DNA from: Xenorhabdus indica | Lineage (GTDB): Bacteria; Pseudomonadota; Gammaproteobacteria; Enterobacterales; Enterobacteriaceae | DNA length: 44,926 nt | Direction: 5' to 3' | Assembly (NCBI RefSeq): GCF_014467235.1 | Contig: NZ_NKHP01000003.1 | Span: 146,319-191,244 of the forward strand | Shown: in pieces, positions 1-9,183 of the stretch | How positions within the stretch are numbered: position 1 is the first letter of the stretch | How the letters are laid out: every line of letters starts with the position of its first letter | The notes under the pieces: model-generated | What the model was told of the DNA's origin: nothing | What the model saw: only the letters and a program-made list of their open reading frames with translations | Database searches by the model: none | Translations under genes and position numbers: made by a program

Positions 1-153
1 GAATTAACTGTCTCAGTCACTCTTCAAGACTTTAATCTTTCTGGCCTTTCGGCCTTGTCGATAATGTCCTGCGAGTGCCCACACAGATTGTCTGATTAAC
101 TTGTTAAAGAGCGTTGGCAGAAGTTATTTCTTTCTTCTTGCCTGAGGTGGTGT
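1..153 (-). other. rRNA operon leader (upstream of 16S rRNA)
   Basis: Read on the minus strand, this stretch matches the spacer between promoter P2 and the 16S gene of enterobacterial rRNA operons. It contains the antitermination boxA GCTCTTTAACAA (101-112), followed by AATCAGACAATCTGTGTGGGCACTCG-like sequence (about 72-98, only in part identical to E. coli). The 16S gene itself would begin to the left of base 1 and is not in the window. The position downstream of clpB corresponds to rrnG in E. coli. Confidence in the rRNA leader assignment is high; the operon name is by synteny only. Confidence 0.92.
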
Positions 154-181
154 ATCTTACGCCTTCCTCTCAGCCTGTCAA
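154..181 (-). promoter_or_regulatory. rRNA operon promoter P2
   Basis: On the minus strand there is a -35 TTGACA (176-181) and a -10 TAAGAT (154-159) separated by 16 bases, with the A/T- and G-rich context typical of rrn P2. It lies about 42 bases upstream of boxA. Confidence 0.85.
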
Positions 182-253
182 GCCTTTATTTTCGTGGCCT
201 TCAGCTCTTGTCACGCTGATTCATTTGTGTATTCATCGTGACAACGGAGGCGC

Positions 254-300
254 ATTATAGGGACTTTTGTGATACTGGCAACAGTTATTTTAAAAAAATA
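254..300 (-). promoter_or_regulatory. rRNA operon promoter P1 with UP element
   Basis: On the minus strand there is a -35 TTGCCA (276-281), a 16-base spacer and a perfect -10 TATAAT (254-259), followed by the GC-rich discriminator GCGCCTCC typical of stringently controlled rrn P1 promoters. The A/T-rich tract upstream (282-300) is a likely UP element. The P1 to P2 distance is about 100 bases, as in E. coli. Confidence 0.88.
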
Positions 301-312
301 ACTCAATCGATC

Positions 313-337
313 GCTTATTATTCAAAATAAGCTTTTT
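313..337 (+). terminator. Hairpin with T-tract, plus orientation
   Basis: GCTTATT (313-319) and AATAAGC (326-332) form a 7-bp stem, followed on the plus strand by TTTTT. It is intrinsic-terminator-like but faces against both clpB and the rRNA operon, so its transcript is unknown. Confidence 0.4.
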
Positions 338-352
338 AGATATATTTTTGAC

Positions 353-413
353 CTTACAAAGATGAAAGAGAGGTGATTTTTTCACCTCTCTTTCATCTTT
401 GTAAGATTTTTTT
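353..413 (+). terminator. 24-bp perfect hairpin with T-tract
   Basis: Arms 353-376 and 382-405 are perfectly complementary over 24 bp with a 5-base loop, followed on the plus strand by ATTTTTTT. In the minus direction, which is that of clpB, the hairpin is followed by GTCAAAAATA and has no U-tract. The orientation therefore does not fit a simple clpB terminator, although the structure could still stabilise or stop the clpB mRNA end. Confidence 0.6.
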
Positions 414-499
414 ATATTGCTTAACGACATTACTGCTCAATAATTGTCTATAAAAATAATTATCTATAGAACATCACAAAGTGAATTGAGTAAAAAATG

Positions 500-3073
500 T
501 TATTGTCTTGCAATAATATGGTCATTTTCCAAATCTAATGTGACCAATTTACCTGGCATCAATTTCCCTGAAAGGATCTGCTGAGCTAGCGGATTTTCAA
601 TCTCTTGCTGAATAGCCCGTTTTAATGGACGTGCCCCATATACTGGGTCAAAACCAGTGTCACTCAGTTTTTCCAAAGCTGATGGAGTCATTGTGATTTG
701 ATAGCCACGTTCTTCCAAACGTTTATATAGACGCTGTAATTGGATATTCGTAATAGATTTCAGATGTTCTTTTCCTAGTGGATGGAATACAACAACTTCA
801 TCAACTCGGTTAATGAACTCAGGCCTGAAATGGCGGCCAACTATCTCCATCACCATATCTTTCATTCCTACATAATCCAGTGCACCAAAATGCTCCTGAA
901 TCATGTCTGAACCTAAGTTAGAGGTCATAATTACAACGGTATTACGAAAATCTACTGTTCTTCCTTGACCATCAGTCAAACGACCATCATCCAAGACTTG
1001 TAGCAAAATATTGAAAACATCTGGATGAGCTTTTTCAATTTCATCTAATAAAATGACAGAATAAGGGCGACGGCGCACTGCTTCTGTCAGATACCCCCCT
1101 TCTTCATACCCAACATATCCGGGAGGAGCACCCACTAACCTTGAAACGGCATGTTTTTCCATAAATTCAGACATGTCAATACGTACCATTGCATCGTCAC
1201 TATCAAACAGGAAATTAGCCAACGCCTTGCACAACTCAGTTTTACCAACCCCTGTTGGTCCTAAGAACATGAAAGAACCTATCGGGCGGTTTGGATCAGA
1301 TAGACCAGCACGGCTACGGCGAATTGCGTTCGATACAGCATCAACAGCCTCATTTTGCCCAATTACACGTTTGTGTAATTCATGTTCCATACGCAATAAT
1401 TTATCTTTTTCACTTTCCAACATTCTGGATACAGGGATTCCCGTCCAGCGAGCAAGAATTTCAGCAATTTCAGCATCAGTCACTTTATTACGCAGCAGTC
1501 TCATTGGATGACTTTCTGCTGTGGTCGCAGCAGTAAGAAGTTTTTCTAATTCGGGAATTTTTCCGTACTGAATTTCCGACATTTTTGCCAAGTCACCGCT
1601 ACGGCGGGCTTTTTCTAACTCAATACGTGCATTTTCTAATTCAGCCTTGATGTTTTGAGTACCAGTAAGCTCGGCTTTTTCTGCTTTCCACTCTTCTTCC
1701 AGCTCAGAATATTCTCGTTCTTTTTCCACCAGCTCTTCATTCAACATATCCAAGCGCTTTTTACTGGCATCATCCGATTCTTTTTTTAAAGCCTGCTGCT
1801 CAAGTTTTAACTGAATAATTCGACGTTCCAGGCGATCTAATGCCTCTGGCTTAGAATCCATCTGCATACGCAGACTAGCTCCAGCTTCATCAATTAAGTC
1901 AATCGCTTTGTCAGGTAACATACGATCAGAAATATAACGATGAGATAATGTCGCCGCAGCAACAATTGCTGGATCAGTTATTTGAACATGGTGGTGCAAC
2001 TCATAACGCTCTTTAAGGCCACGTAAAATAGCAATGGTGTCCTCAACAGTAGGCTCCGCAACATAAACTTTCTGGAAGCGGCGTTCTAAAGCTGCATCTT
2101 TCTCAATATACTGACGATATTCATCTAATGTTGTCGCACCAACACAGTGCAATTCACCTCGTGCCAGTGCGGGTTTCAGCATGTTGCCAGCGTCCATAGC
2201 ACCATCAGCTTTACCTGCACCTACCATCGTATGTAATTCATCAATGAACAGAATGACCGAACCTTCCTGTTTAGCGAGATCATTCAAAACACCTTTCAAA
2301 CGTTCTTCAAATTCGCCACGGTATTTAGCTCCCGCCAACAATGCTCCCATATCAAGAGACAGCACACGTTTGTTTTTCAGTCCTTCAGGAACTTCACCAT
2401 TAACAATACGTTGTGCCAGCCCTTCAACAATAGCTGTTTTCCCAACCCCAGGTTCACCAATCAGTACAGGATTATTCTTGGTTCGACGTTGTAATACCTG
2501 AATTGTTCGACGAATCTCTTCGTCACGTCCTATCACGGGATCTAACTTACCTTGTTCAGCCCGTTCAGTTAGATCAATTGTGTATTTTTTCAGGGCCTGA
2601 CGTTGATCTTCGGCACCTTGGTCATTGACTTTTTCACCACCACGCATCTTTTCTATGGCCTCAGTGATTTTATCTTTAGTTGCTCCCGCAGCTTTCAATA
2701 TGTCACTTAATGTGCCGCGCTCTTCTAACGCTGCAAGAACAAAAAGTTCAGAAGAAATGAAATTATCACCTGCTTTTTGAGCAAGCTTGTCGCACAGATT
2801 TAAATAACGTCCTAATTCATTGGATATCTGCACATCACCGCCACTACCTTCCACTTTCGGAAATTTATCCAAAGCCAGGTTAATCCGATCATTCAAGTTA
2901 CTCGTATCAATCCTTGCGGACATTAATAAAGGACGAACGGAACCTCCCTCCTGGTTAAGCAATGTGCTCATCAAATGGACAGGTTCAATGAATTGATTAT
3001 CACGCCCTAATGCGAGAGATTGGGCGTCAGCGAGAGCAAGCTGGAATTTATTAGTAAGACGATCCAGACGCAT
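500..3073 (-). CDS. clpB: ATP-dependent disaggregase ClpB
   Basis: ClpB is the hexameric AAA+ Hsp100 chaperone that extracts polypeptides from aggregates together with DnaK/DnaJ/GrpE in the cytoplasm. The 857-residue length equals that of E. coli ClpB. Visible in order: N-terminal Clp repeat domain (about 1-145); first AAA+ module with Walker A GEPGVGKT near 206 and Walker B-type FIDELHT; a long coiled-coil middle domain (about 410-520); second AAA+ module with GPTGVGKT near 605 and [13 protein letters not shown]; and a C-terminal domain. The ATG start is preceded by a strong GGAGGTG ribosome site. A sigma-32-like promoter lies just upstream, in the gap after pgeF. The gene is followed by the rRNA operon as in E. 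coli. Confidence 0.98.
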   Translation of the reverse strand: MRLDRLTNKFQLALADAQSLALGRDNQFIEPVHLMSTLLNQEGGSVRPLLMSARIDTSNLNDRINLALDKFPKVEGSGGDVQISNELGRYLNLCDKLAQKAGDNFISSELFVLAALEERGTLSDILKAAGATKDKITEAIEKMRGGEKVNDQGAEDQRQALKKYTIDLTERAEQGKLDPVIGRDEEIRRTIQVLQRRTKNNPVLIGEPGVGKTAIVEGLAQRIVNGEVPEGLKNKRVLSLDMGALLAGAKYRGEFEERLKGVLNDLAKQEGSVILFIDELHTMVGAGKADGAMDAGNMLKPALARGELHCVGATTLDEYRQYIEKDAALERRFQKVYVAEPTVEDTIAILRGLKERYELHHHVQITDPAIVAAATLSHRYISDRMLPDKAIDLIDEAGASLRMQMDSKPEALDRLERRIIQLKLEQQALKKESDDASKKRLDMLNEELVEKEREYSELEEEWKAEKAELTGTQNIKAELENARIELEKARRSGDLAKMSEIQYGKIPELEKLLTAATTAESHPMRLLRNKVTDAEIAEILARWTGIPVSRMLESEKDKLLRMEHELHKRVIGQNEAVDAVSNAIRRSRAGLSDPNRPIGSFMFLGPTGVGKTELCKALANFLFDSDDAMVRIDMSEFMEKHAVSRLVGAPPGYVGYEEGGYLTEAVRRRPYSVILLDEIEKAHPDVFNILLQVLDDGRLTDGQGRTVDFRNTVVIMTSNLGSDMIQEHFGALDYVGMKDMVMEIVGRHFRPEFINRVDEVVVFHPLGKEHLKSITNIQLQRLYKRLEERGYQITMTPSALEKLSDTGFDPVYGARPLKRAIQQEIENPLAQQILSGKLMPGKLVTLDLENDHIIARQ

Positions 3074-3112
3074 AACACCTCCAATACTGGTCAGAATTTG
3101 CTACTGGAGATT

Positions 3113-3140
3113 AAATAAGGTCATTCCTTAAATATTCAAG
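3113..3140 (-). promoter_or_regulatory. Sigma-32 (heat-shock) promoter of clpB
   Basis: The minus strand shows CTTGAA (3135-3140), a 14-base spacer and CCTTATTT (3113-3120), which resembles the sigma-32 consensus CTTGAAA-N13/14-CCCCATNT. It lies 40 bases upstream of the clpB start in the 129-base pgeF-clpB gap. Heat-shock control of clpB is established in E. coli; the site here is by motif only. Confidence 0.65.
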
Positions 3141-3202
3141 GTATTCTGAAAAGTTAATTGGAGACTTTATGCTATGCACCAAAGATCGTCCTGCGAGATA
3201 GG

Positions 3203-3934
3203 TTATCTCAACCAGATTAAAGTTGCCATACGTCCGGTGATACCATCACGACGATAAGAAAAAAAGTTCTTCTCCTCGGAAACCGTACAAACAGTGCCTC
3301 CAAAAACTTCATTTATTCCAATAGACTGCAACTTTAATCTAGCCAGTAAATAGATATTTGCCAAAAATTTAACACCATAAGGTGTAAAGGCTTGTTCCAG
3401 ATTTGGATCGGTTGCTATAAAGGCGTCCATTACCTCGCGCCCGACTTCGAATTTTTCAGGGCCAATAGCTGGCCCCATCCATACACAGATCACGTCAGGT
3501 TTTGCACTGAATTGAGCTACCGTATTTTCCAGCACGCCGGCACATAATCCACGCCAGCCTGCATGAGCTGCTGCAACCTCATCTCCATTACTGGAGCAAA
3601 AAAGTACAGGCAAACAATCCGCTGTCATTACAGCACAAACCTGCCCTGCTCTATTTGTGTAAACAGCATCAGCCCGATTATCTTCCACTAATTGATCATC
3701 CAATCTGATGACACGTGTTCCGTGTACCTGATTCAACCAGATAGGTTGCTGCGGTAGATGAGCATGTTCAACTAAGAGTTCTCTGTTCTTCTCTACACAT
3801 TCAGGGTCATCCCCAACGTGGCCGCCTAAATTCAGTCCATCATAAGGAGGCAGGCTGATACCTCCCGTCCGGGTTGTACTACATGCACCAACGCTTTCAG
3901 GTTGTGCCCAGTCAGGAAAAATTAGTGGTGCCAT
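3203..3934 (-). CDS. pgeF: Peptidoglycan editing factor PgeF (YfiH)
   Basis: This belongs to the YfiH/DUF152 family, a multicopper-oxidase-like fold enzyme. In E. coli it removes wrongly incorporated amino acids from UDP-MurNAc peptide precursors so that L-Ala stays at position 1. The protein is 243 residues, the family's usual length. The metal or active-site motifs are visible: MTADCLPVLF (Cys, about residue 106) and AAHAGWRG (His, about 123). It starts 3 bases after the rluD stop, so the two are cotranscribed as in E. coli, with clpB next downstream under its own heat-shock promoter. Confidence 0.95.
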   Translation of the reverse strand: MAPLIFPDWAQPESVGACSTTRTGGISLPPYDGLNLGGHVGDDPECVEKNRELLVEHAHLPQQPIWLNQVHGTRVIRLDDQLVEDNRADAVYTNRAGQVCAVMTADCLPVLFCSSNGDEVAAAHAGWRGLCAGVLENTVAQFSAKPDVICVWMGPAIGPEKFEVGREVMDAFIATDPNLEQAFTPYGVKFLANIYLLARLKLQSIGINEVFGGTVCTVSEEKNFFSYRRDGITGRMATLIWLR

Positions 3935-3937
3935 TAC

Positions 3938-4915
3938 CTACCAATCCATCTCGTCTTTGAAAGTTTCAGCATCTGCCTTCATTACATCAATAAGTCTAAC
4001 CATGTCATCCGGTAACGCTGCGTGCCATTCCATTTCAATACCTGTTATCGGATGATAAAGACGTAACATAGTGGCATGCAATGCTTGGCGATCAAAGTTG
4101 CGCATCACTTCGCGAAATTCTTCAGAAGCCCCTTTCAGAGGACGAGGCCGACCACCATATAGCGGGTCACCAACCAGTGGATGTTTAATATGGGACATAT
4201 GCACACGGATTTGGTGTGTTCTGCCTGTCTCCAGACGCAAACGCAAACGGGTATGCGCCCGGAAATGCTCCATGATTCGGTAGTGAGTCACTGCTGGTTT
4301 ACCCATTGGATGAACAGCCATATGGGTCCGTTTTGTTGGGTGACGGGATATCGGTTCCTCCACTATTCCACCCGCAGTCATATGTCCCAAAGCGATAGCT
4401 TCGTATTCACGGGTAATTTCACGCAATTGCAGAGATTCCACCAAACGAGTCTGCGCTGGTACTGTTTTTGCGACAACCATCAGACCCGTAGTGTCTTTAT
4501 CAAGACGATGCACAATGCCAGCACGGGGAACATCTGCAATTTCAGGATAACGATATAGCAGAGCATTCAATATTGTACCATCAGGATTTCCAGCACCAGG
4601 ATGTACAACCAAGTCACGTGGTTTATTAATGACCAGAATATCGCCATCTTCATAGACAACATTCAGTTCAATATCTTGCGGCTCCCAACGACTATCCTCT
4701 TCAATAATAGTATCAATGGAAATTTCTTCGCCGCCCAATACTTTTTCTTTTGGCTTATTAATCAATTTGCCGTTAACCTGAACTTTGTCGTGCAAAATCC
4801 ACTCTTTTATCCGTGATCTTGAATAATCAGGGAACAATTCAGCCAAAGCTTGATCTAAACGTTGACCAAGCTGGGATTCAGCGACTGTTGTATTAAGTCG
4901 TATTTGTTGTGCCAT
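3938..4915 (-). CDS. rluD: 23S rRNA pseudouridine(1911/1915/1917) synthase RluD
   Basis: RluD makes three pseudouridines in helix 69 of 23S rRNA and is important for 50S maturation and termination. The 325 residues contain an N-terminal S4 RNA-binding domain (about 18-80) and the RluA-type catalytic domain with the HRLDKDTTGL motif, whose Asp (about 139) is catalytic. The GRTHQIRVH motif follows. It is divergent from bamD, as in E. coli (rluD/yfiO), and is the first gene of rluD-pgeF. Confidence 0.97.
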   Translation of the reverse strand: MAQQIRLNTTVAESQLGQRLDQALAELFPDYSRSRIKEWILHDKVQVNGKLINKPKEKVLGGEEISIDTIIEEDSRWEPQDIELNVVYEDGDILVINKPRDLVVHPGAGNPDGTILNALLYRYPEIADVPRAGIVHRLDKDTTGLMVVAKTVPAQTRLVESLQLREITREYEAIALGHMTAGGIVEEPISRHPTKRTHMAVHPMGKPAVTHYRIMEHFRAHTRLRLRLETGRTHQIRVHMSHIKHPLVGDPLYGGRPRPLKGASEEFREVMRNFDRQALHATMLRLYHPITGIEMEWHAALPDDMVRLIDVMKADAETFKDEMDW

Positions 4916-5067
4916 ATATAATTTCTATATTTTACGTTGAGTTTTGACGGCGAGGCCGTTTCATTTAAAATAGTGTACTATTGTAACTCTATCTTTTGCC
5001 GGGAGCTTCACGGATAGTCCTTCGCGGATAGTCTCCCAGAAAACAATCAGAGGGTAATCAACACGTG

Positions 5068-5799
5068 ATGATTCGCATGAAATATCTGGTGGCTTCGGCC
5101 ACATTGAGTCTAGTTTTATCTGGATGCTCCAGCAACAAAGATGCTGTTCCTGATATCCCACCATCTCAAATTTATTCAAATGGGCAGGAAAAACTACAAA
5201 ACGGTAACTATAAATTGGCTATTAAGCAATTGGAATCCCTTGATAACCGCTACCCTTTCGGGCCGTATTCTCAACAAGTTCAGCTTGACTTGATCTATTC
5301 TTATTATAAATCAGCAGAATTCCCTCTCGCGCTTGCATCTGCTGAACGTTTCATGCGTCTGAATCCAACCCATCCTAATATCGACTACGTACTGTATATG
5401 CGGGCTCTGGTATTACAAGCGATGGATGATAATCTCTTGCAAGATTTTTTGGGGATTGACCGTTCAGACCGTGATCCTGAAAATGCGCGGGCGGCTTTCC
5501 GCGATTTCAAACAGTTAGTGCGCTACTATCCTAACAGTCAATATGCTGCAGATGCTTATAAGCGTTTAATTTTCCTCAAAGAGCGTTTAGCTAAACATGA
5601 GCTTGCAGTTGTGCAATATTACACTAAACGTGGTGCTTATGTGGCAGTTGTCAATCGTGCAGAACAAATGTTACGTGATTATCCCGATACTCATTCAACC
5701 AGAGAATCTCTGCCTTACATGGAGAAAGCATATCAAGCATTAGGGCTTAAAACCGAAGCAGATAAAGTCGCAGCATTAATTGCAGCTAATCCGGTATAG
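5068..5799 (+). CDS. bamD: Outer-membrane assembly lipoprotein BamD
   Basis: BamD is the essential lipoprotein of the BAM complex, which inserts beta-barrel proteins into the outer membrane. The N-terminus is a lipoprotein signal peptide with lipobox LSGC (Cys about 20), followed by TPR-type repeats, including [15 protein letters not shown] and [11 protein letters not shown], that are highly conserved with E. coli BamD. The length of 243 is close to E. coli's 245. A GTG (5065) directly precedes the ATG (5068); I chose the ATG because it gives the E. coli-like N-terminus M-x-R-M-K-Y-L. AGAGGG lies upstream. Confidence 0.96.
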   Translation: MIRMKYLVASATLSLVLSGCSSNKDAVPDIPPSQIYSNGQEKLQNGNYKLAIKQLESLDNRYPFGPYSQQVQLDLIYSYYKSAEFPLALASAERFMRLNPTHPNIDYVLYMRALVLQAMDDNLLQDFLGIDRSDRDPENARAAFRDFKQLVRYYPNSQYAADAYKRLIFLKERLAKHELAVVQYYTKRGAYVAVVNRAEQMLRDYPDTHSTRESLPYMEKAYQALGLKTEADKVAALIAANPV

Positions 5800-5822
5800 A
5801 GTTTCAAAAAAGTATCAAATAA

Positions 5823-5858
5823 CAAAAACAGCAGTTATCTGTATAGCTGCTGTTTTTC
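5823..5858 (+). terminator. Terminator of bamD
   Basis: AAAAACAGCAG and CTGCTGTTTTT form a strong stem around an 11-base loop, ending in a T-run, about 25 bases after the bamD stop. Confidence 0.85.
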
Positions 5859-6028
5859 TAGCATCATTACCCAATGAAACCAATTTAAATTTTAGAATTG
5901 TTAACTGAGTTGATAATACCATAACTAATCGATAATGACGCATAACGCCGCTCTTAGCAACAAGTATTACCCATATCTTTATTGTGAATCACAGTTTCAC
6001 CAATCCACTTCTAAATCTCCGAATAAAA

Positions 6029-6069
6029 GTGATTTAGATCATTCTTTTTCCGTAAAAGAGCGTTATGCT
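6029..6069 (+). promoter_or_regulatory. CRP site and promoter of raiA
   Basis: GTGATTTAGATCAT (6029-6042) resembles the CRP half-site pair TGTGA-N6-TCACA. A TATGCT -10 lies at 6064-6069. With a start site near 6076 the CRP centre would be at about -40.5, which is class II activator geometry. The rest of the bamD-raiA gap (5880-6028) shows nothing recognisable. Confidence 0.5.
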
Positions 6070-6108
6070 GAAACCATCGAAGACGGAGTAACATAAAGAG
6101 GTAACTAT

Positions 6109-6441
6109 ATGTTAGTAAACATTACCAGTAAACAAATGGAAATTACCCCCGCAATTCGTAGCCATGTAGAAGACCGTCTAAACAAGTTGAATAAATGGCA
6201 AGTTAATCTAATCAATCCACATATTGTACTTTCAAAAGAACCCCAAGGATTCCTGGTTGATGCCACAATCGGCACACCAAATGGTACATTAGTTGCCAGT
6301 GCCAAACATGAAGATATGTATGCAGCTATCAATGAGTTGCTGACAAAATTAGAACGCCAACTTAATAAAGTTCAGCATAAAGGAGAAGCTCGCCGAGCAG
6401 ATCATAGTGTGAAAGAGTCCAATCTTAATTTAGAGATATAA
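6109..6441 (+). CDS. raiA: Ribosome-associated inhibitor RaiA (YfiA)
   Basis: RaiA is a short hibernation-factor family protein that binds the 30S decoding site at stationary phase or cold shock and keeps 70S ribosomes as inactive monomers. The 110 residues open with [17 protein letters not shown] and carry the conserved DLYAAI-like motif ([18 protein letters not shown]). E. coli RaiA is 113 residues. AAAGAGG lies upstream of the ATG. It sits between bamD and pheA, as in E. coli. A CRP-like site upstream suggests nutritional control. Confidence 0.97.
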   Translation: MLVNITSKQMEITPAIRSHVEDRLNKLNKWQVNLINPHIVLSKEPQGFLVDATIGTPNGTLVASAKHEDMYAAINELLTKLERQLNKVQHKGEARRADHSVKESNLNLEI

Positions 6442-6461
6442 CTACCGTTTTTATTTTCTTA

Positions 6462-6486
6462 GCGCGCTCAATGAGCGCGTTTTTAC
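6462..6486 (+). terminator. Terminator of raiA
   Basis: The GC-rich stem CGCGCTCA/TGAGCGCG is followed by TTTTTA, 20 bases after the raiA stop. Confidence 0.85.
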
Positions 6487-6504
6487 TGACTTTACCCCCT
6501 TTCG

Positions 6505-6564
6505 ATACCCCGTGGATTCCAAGATATAACGAATAAAACTGCAACTTAAAAAAACAACGGGTAT
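6505..6564. repeat. Imperfect palindromic repeat with ATACCC ends
   Basis: The segment begins ATACCC and ends GGGTAT, with loosely complementary arms containing CAAG and ACTT/GCAACTT. It resembles the ends of the repeat at 35474-35610 and lies immediately upstream of the putative pheL/pheA promoter (TTGACA at 6566-6571). It is likely a degenerate dispersed palindromic or MITE-type repeat. Confidence 0.45.
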
Positions 6565-6565
6565 G

Positions 6566-6594
6566 TTGACATACCTCGCCCAATAGGTTAATTA
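6566..6594 (+). promoter_or_regulatory. Promoter of pheL-pheA
   Basis: A perfect -35 TTGACA (6566-6571) is followed 16-17 bases later by a weak -10 (TTAATT/TAATTA, 6588-6594). It is the only good -35 upstream of the leader peptide; the -10 is poor. Confidence 0.45.
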
Positions 6595-6639
6595 AAGAAC
6601 ACTATTCACTCTGCAAAAAATAAGATACATACAGACGAT

Positions 6640-6687
6640 ATGATTGCTACCTTGTTCTTCTCCTTTTTCTTTTTTGTCTTCCCATGA
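6640..6687 (+). CDS. pheL: Phenylalanine leader peptide PheL
   Basis: This is a 15-codon reading frame, MIATLFFSFFFFVFP, with seven phenylalanine codons in ten, ending in FP just as in E. coli ([15 protein letters not shown]). Ribosome stalling at the Phe codons when charged tRNA-Phe is scarce favours the antiterminator and so expression of pheA. The ribosome-binding site is weak. Its place directly before an attenuator and pheA makes the assignment firm. Confidence 0.93.
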   Translation: MIATLFFSFFFFVFP

Positions 6688-6757
6688 GGAGGTTTTTCGT
6701 TTAAAAATAAAAAGAAGACGAACAGAAAAACCTCCCTACCAATGGGAGGTTTTTTTA
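6685..6757 (+). promoter_or_regulatory. pheA transcription attenuator
   Basis: The terminator is ACCTCCC (6730-6736)/GGGAGGT (6744-6750) followed by TTTTTT. The competing antiterminator pairs GGAGGTTTTTC (6688-6698) with GAAAAACCTCC (about 6725-6735), an 11-bp perfect match. GTCTTC inside pheL can pair with GAAGAC (6714-6719). This is the classic Phe attenuator layout. Confidence 0.9.
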
Positions 6758-6850
6758 TTTTATAGGCCACAACTTATATACCCAATAGACTTAAAACTGT
6801 AATTTGAAAGATAAAAATTATTTCTATAATAAAAATGTCAGGAATATACT

Positions 6851-8005
6851 ATGGAACGAGATTTAATTAACCTTCGTCAAGAAATTAGCGATATTGATGC
6901 AGATTTACTGGATCTACTCGCAAAACGCCGACAATTGGCCAGCGACATTGCACAAACCAAACTTCTCGATCATCGCCCGATAAGAGATAAAAACCGGGAA
7001 CGGGAACTATTGGATGTGTTAATTAATAAAGGTAAATCTCGAGGGTTAGACGGATTTTATATTACCCGCTTGTTCCAAATGATCATTGAAGATTCTGTAT
7101 TAACACAACAAGCATTGTTACAACAGCATCTGAACCAAACACCTTATGATACCGCCAGGATTACCTTTCTTGGCCCCAGAGGCTCTTATTCTCACCTTGC
7201 CGCTCGCCAATTTTCAGCACGCCATTTCAATCAATTAATTGAATGTAGCTGCCACAAATTTGCAGATATCTTTTCATTAGTGGAACTTGGTCAAGCGGAT
7301 TACGGTATTCTGCCCCTCGAAAATACCAGTACCGGAGCAATCAATGATGTTTATGATCTATTACAGTACACCCCATTGTCTTTGGTCGGGGAGATCACTC
7401 TACCTATCAACCACTGTTTACTGGTTGCCCAAGAAAGTGATACTTCGAAAATAAAGACGGTATACAGCCATTCCCAACCTTTCCAACAATGCAGCCAATA
7501 CCTCAATCAATTTCCAGACTGGAATATTGTCTACTGTGAAAGTACAGCTGCTGCTATGCAGAAAGTAACCGAATTGAATTCCCCAGAAGTAGCAGCATTG
7601 GGAAGTGAAGCCGGGGGAGCGCTTTACGGTCTACAGGTTTTAGAAAATACTCTGGCAAACCAACAAAACAACAGCACTCGGTTTATTGTTGTCGCCCAAA
7701 AACCTATTGAAGTATCAGATCAGGTTCCCGCTAAGACAACTTTTATCATGTACACAAGACAACAGGCAGGTTCTCTGGTCGATGCACTCATTATCTTAAA
7801 AAAACACGATATTATTATGAGTAAATTGGAGTCACGCCCAATAAACGGTAAACCATGGGAAGAGATGTTTTATATTGATGTTCAGGCCAATTTGCGCTCT
7901 ATGAAAATGCAACAAGCGCTTAAGGAACTATCTGAAATTACTCGCTTCTTGAAAGTATTGGGGAGTTATCCCTCAGAAAACGTGATCACAGTAGATCCAT
8001 TCTAA
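6851..8005 (+). CDS. pheA: Bifunctional chorismate mutase/prephenate dehydratase
   Basis: PheA converts chorismate to prephenate and then to phenylpyruvate in phenylalanine synthesis. The 384 residues comprise an N-terminal AroQ-type chorismate mutase helix bundle (1-90, with LLAKRR), a prephenate dehydratase domain (about 105-285, with [10 protein letters not shown] and the NSTRF motif) and a C-terminal ACT domain (about 297-384, with the ESRP motif that mediates Phe feedback inhibition). AGGAA lies 9 bases before the ATG. It is convergent with tyrA and controlled by the pheL attenuator. Confidence 0.98.
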   Translation: MERDLINLRQEISDIDADLLDLLAKRRQLASDIAQTKLLDHRPIRDKNRERELLDVLINKGKSRGLDGFYITRLFQMIIEDSVLTQQALLQQHLNQTPYDTARITFLGPRGSYSHLAARQFSARHFNQLIECSCHKFADIFSLVELGQADYGILPLENTSTGAINDVYDLLQYTPLSLVGEITLPINHCLLVAQESDTSKIKTVYSHSQPFQQCSQYLNQFPDWNIVYCESTAAAMQKVTELNSPEVAALGSEAGGALYGLQVLENTLANQQNNSTRFIVVAQKPIEVSDQVPAKTTFIMYTRQQAGSLVDALIILKKHDIIMSKLESRPINGKPWEEMFYIDVQANLRSMKMQQALKELSEITRFLKVLGSYPSENVITVDPF

Positions 8006-8013
8006 GATAGAAA

Positions 8014-8036
8014 ACCGGATGGCAACATCCGGTCTC
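8014..8036. terminator. Hairpin between convergent pheA and tyrA
   Basis: ACCGGATG-GCAA-CATCCGGT is a perfect 8-bp stem with a stable GCAA tetraloop, followed by pyrimidine-rich TCTCCTTTCTC. It can stop transcription from either side. Confidence 0.75.
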
Positions 8037-8056
8037 CTTTCTCTATATTCAAGCTA

Positions 8057-9178
8057 TTATACCCGGCTATCATTGGCTTGCTGTAAAAGCGTTCTACTTT
8101 CTTTCATAAATCGATTAGCCTCATCACCAAACCATTCACTCACCTGATTAAAACTCGTAATGAACGCTGTTTTGTCCTTATTCTCCAGTAATTCCAAGGC
8201 TTGTCCGAAGCTCTGGTGATAACGACGGATCACCTCAATATTTTCAGGACTGGACATAATAATATCCGCATATAACTGCGGATCTTGCGCAAATAACCGT
8301 CCAACCATGGCGAGTTCCAGCCGATAAATAGGTGAAGACAGTGATAATAATTGCTGTAAGTCGATATTTTCTTGTGCAAGATGTCGGCCATAAGAAAACG
8401 TCGTGAAGTGACGTAATGCCTGAATAAAACTCATATTTTTATCATGCTGTTCCGCACTGATTTTATGTAATCGTGCACCCCACACCGATATTTGTTCCAA
8501 AAACCATTGATATGATTCTGGCTGGCATCCATCACAGTAAACAACAACCTGTTTAGCAAAACTTCCCACATCAGGCCCAAACATCGGGTGTAATCCCAAA
8601 ACTGGTCCTTTATGCACATCAAGCATAGCCTGAAGTGGTTTCTGCTTAATAGAAGCCAAATCTACTAAGATACATTGTTCTGGCAAAGGTGGTAATCGGT
8701 GGATAATCGCTTCAGTTAAATGGATTGGTACGCTGACGATGACCATACCAGCATCAGCTAATATATGTTCAGCCTGATCCCAATCATCTGCCTCAAGGAT
8801 CCGAACTTCATAACCAGACAAGGTCAACAAACGATTAAATAACCTTCCCATCTTCCCAGAACCACCAACAATAACGATAGGCCCCATTTGAAGGTTGAGC
8901 TTTTTAAACCCCTTATCATTTTCACTAACATAGGATTCCCGCATAATACGGCGCAGAATATCTTCAATTAAGTCTGGAGAGATCCCCAATTTTTCTGCTT
9001 CTTGACGGCGAGAAGCCAACATGCTGGCCTCCCGTTCAGGTGCATAAATAGGCAAGCCAAGTTGACTCTTAATTTCCCCCACTTCCGCTACCAGAGCCAT
9101 GCGCTTAGCCAGTAAGCTCAATAAAGCCTTATCTACCTCATCAATTTGCTCCCGCAATTGAGATAATTCTGCTGCCAT
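8057..9178 (-). CDS. tyrA: Bifunctional chorismate mutase/prephenate dehydrogenase
   Basis: TyrA makes 4-hydroxyphenylpyruvate from chorismate via prephenate for tyrosine synthesis. The 373 residues equal the E. coli length. The chorismate mutase domain is at 1-85 ([12 protein letters not shown]). The NAD-binding prephenate dehydrogenase domain begins near 98 with [12 protein letters not shown] and carries [10 protein letters not shown]. It starts 5 bases after aroF stops, so aroF-tyrA is an operon under the TyrR-like site upstream of aroF. Confidence 0.98.
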   Translation of the reverse strand: MAAELSQLREQIDEVDKALLSLLAKRMALVAEVGEIKSQLGLPIYAPEREASMLASRRQEAEKLGISPDLIEDILRRIMRESYVSENDKGFKKLNLQMGPIVIVGGSGKMGRLFNRLLTLSGYEVRILEADDWDQAEHILADAGMVIVSVPIHLTEAIIHRLPPLPEQCILVDLASIKQKPLQAMLDVHKGPVLGLHPMFGPDVGSFAKQVVVYCDGCQPESYQWFLEQISVWGARLHKISAEQHDKNMSFIQALRHFTTFSYGRHLAQENIDLQQLLSLSSPIYRLELAMVGRLFAQDPQLYADIIMSSPENIEVIRRYHQSFGQALELLENKDKTAFITSFNQVSEWFGDEANRFMKESRTLLQQANDSRV

Positions 9179-9183
9179 ATCAA

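Noticed and set aside
353..405. Simple clpB terminator
   Set aside because: No U-tract follows in the clpB direction; the T-tract is on the other strand, so I list it as plus-oriented and report the puzzle separately.
1173..1511. Open frames on the plus strand inside clpB (also 2181-2501)
   Set aside because: They lie antisense to a strongly conserved gene, have no ribosome site or family resemblance, and follow its codon pattern.
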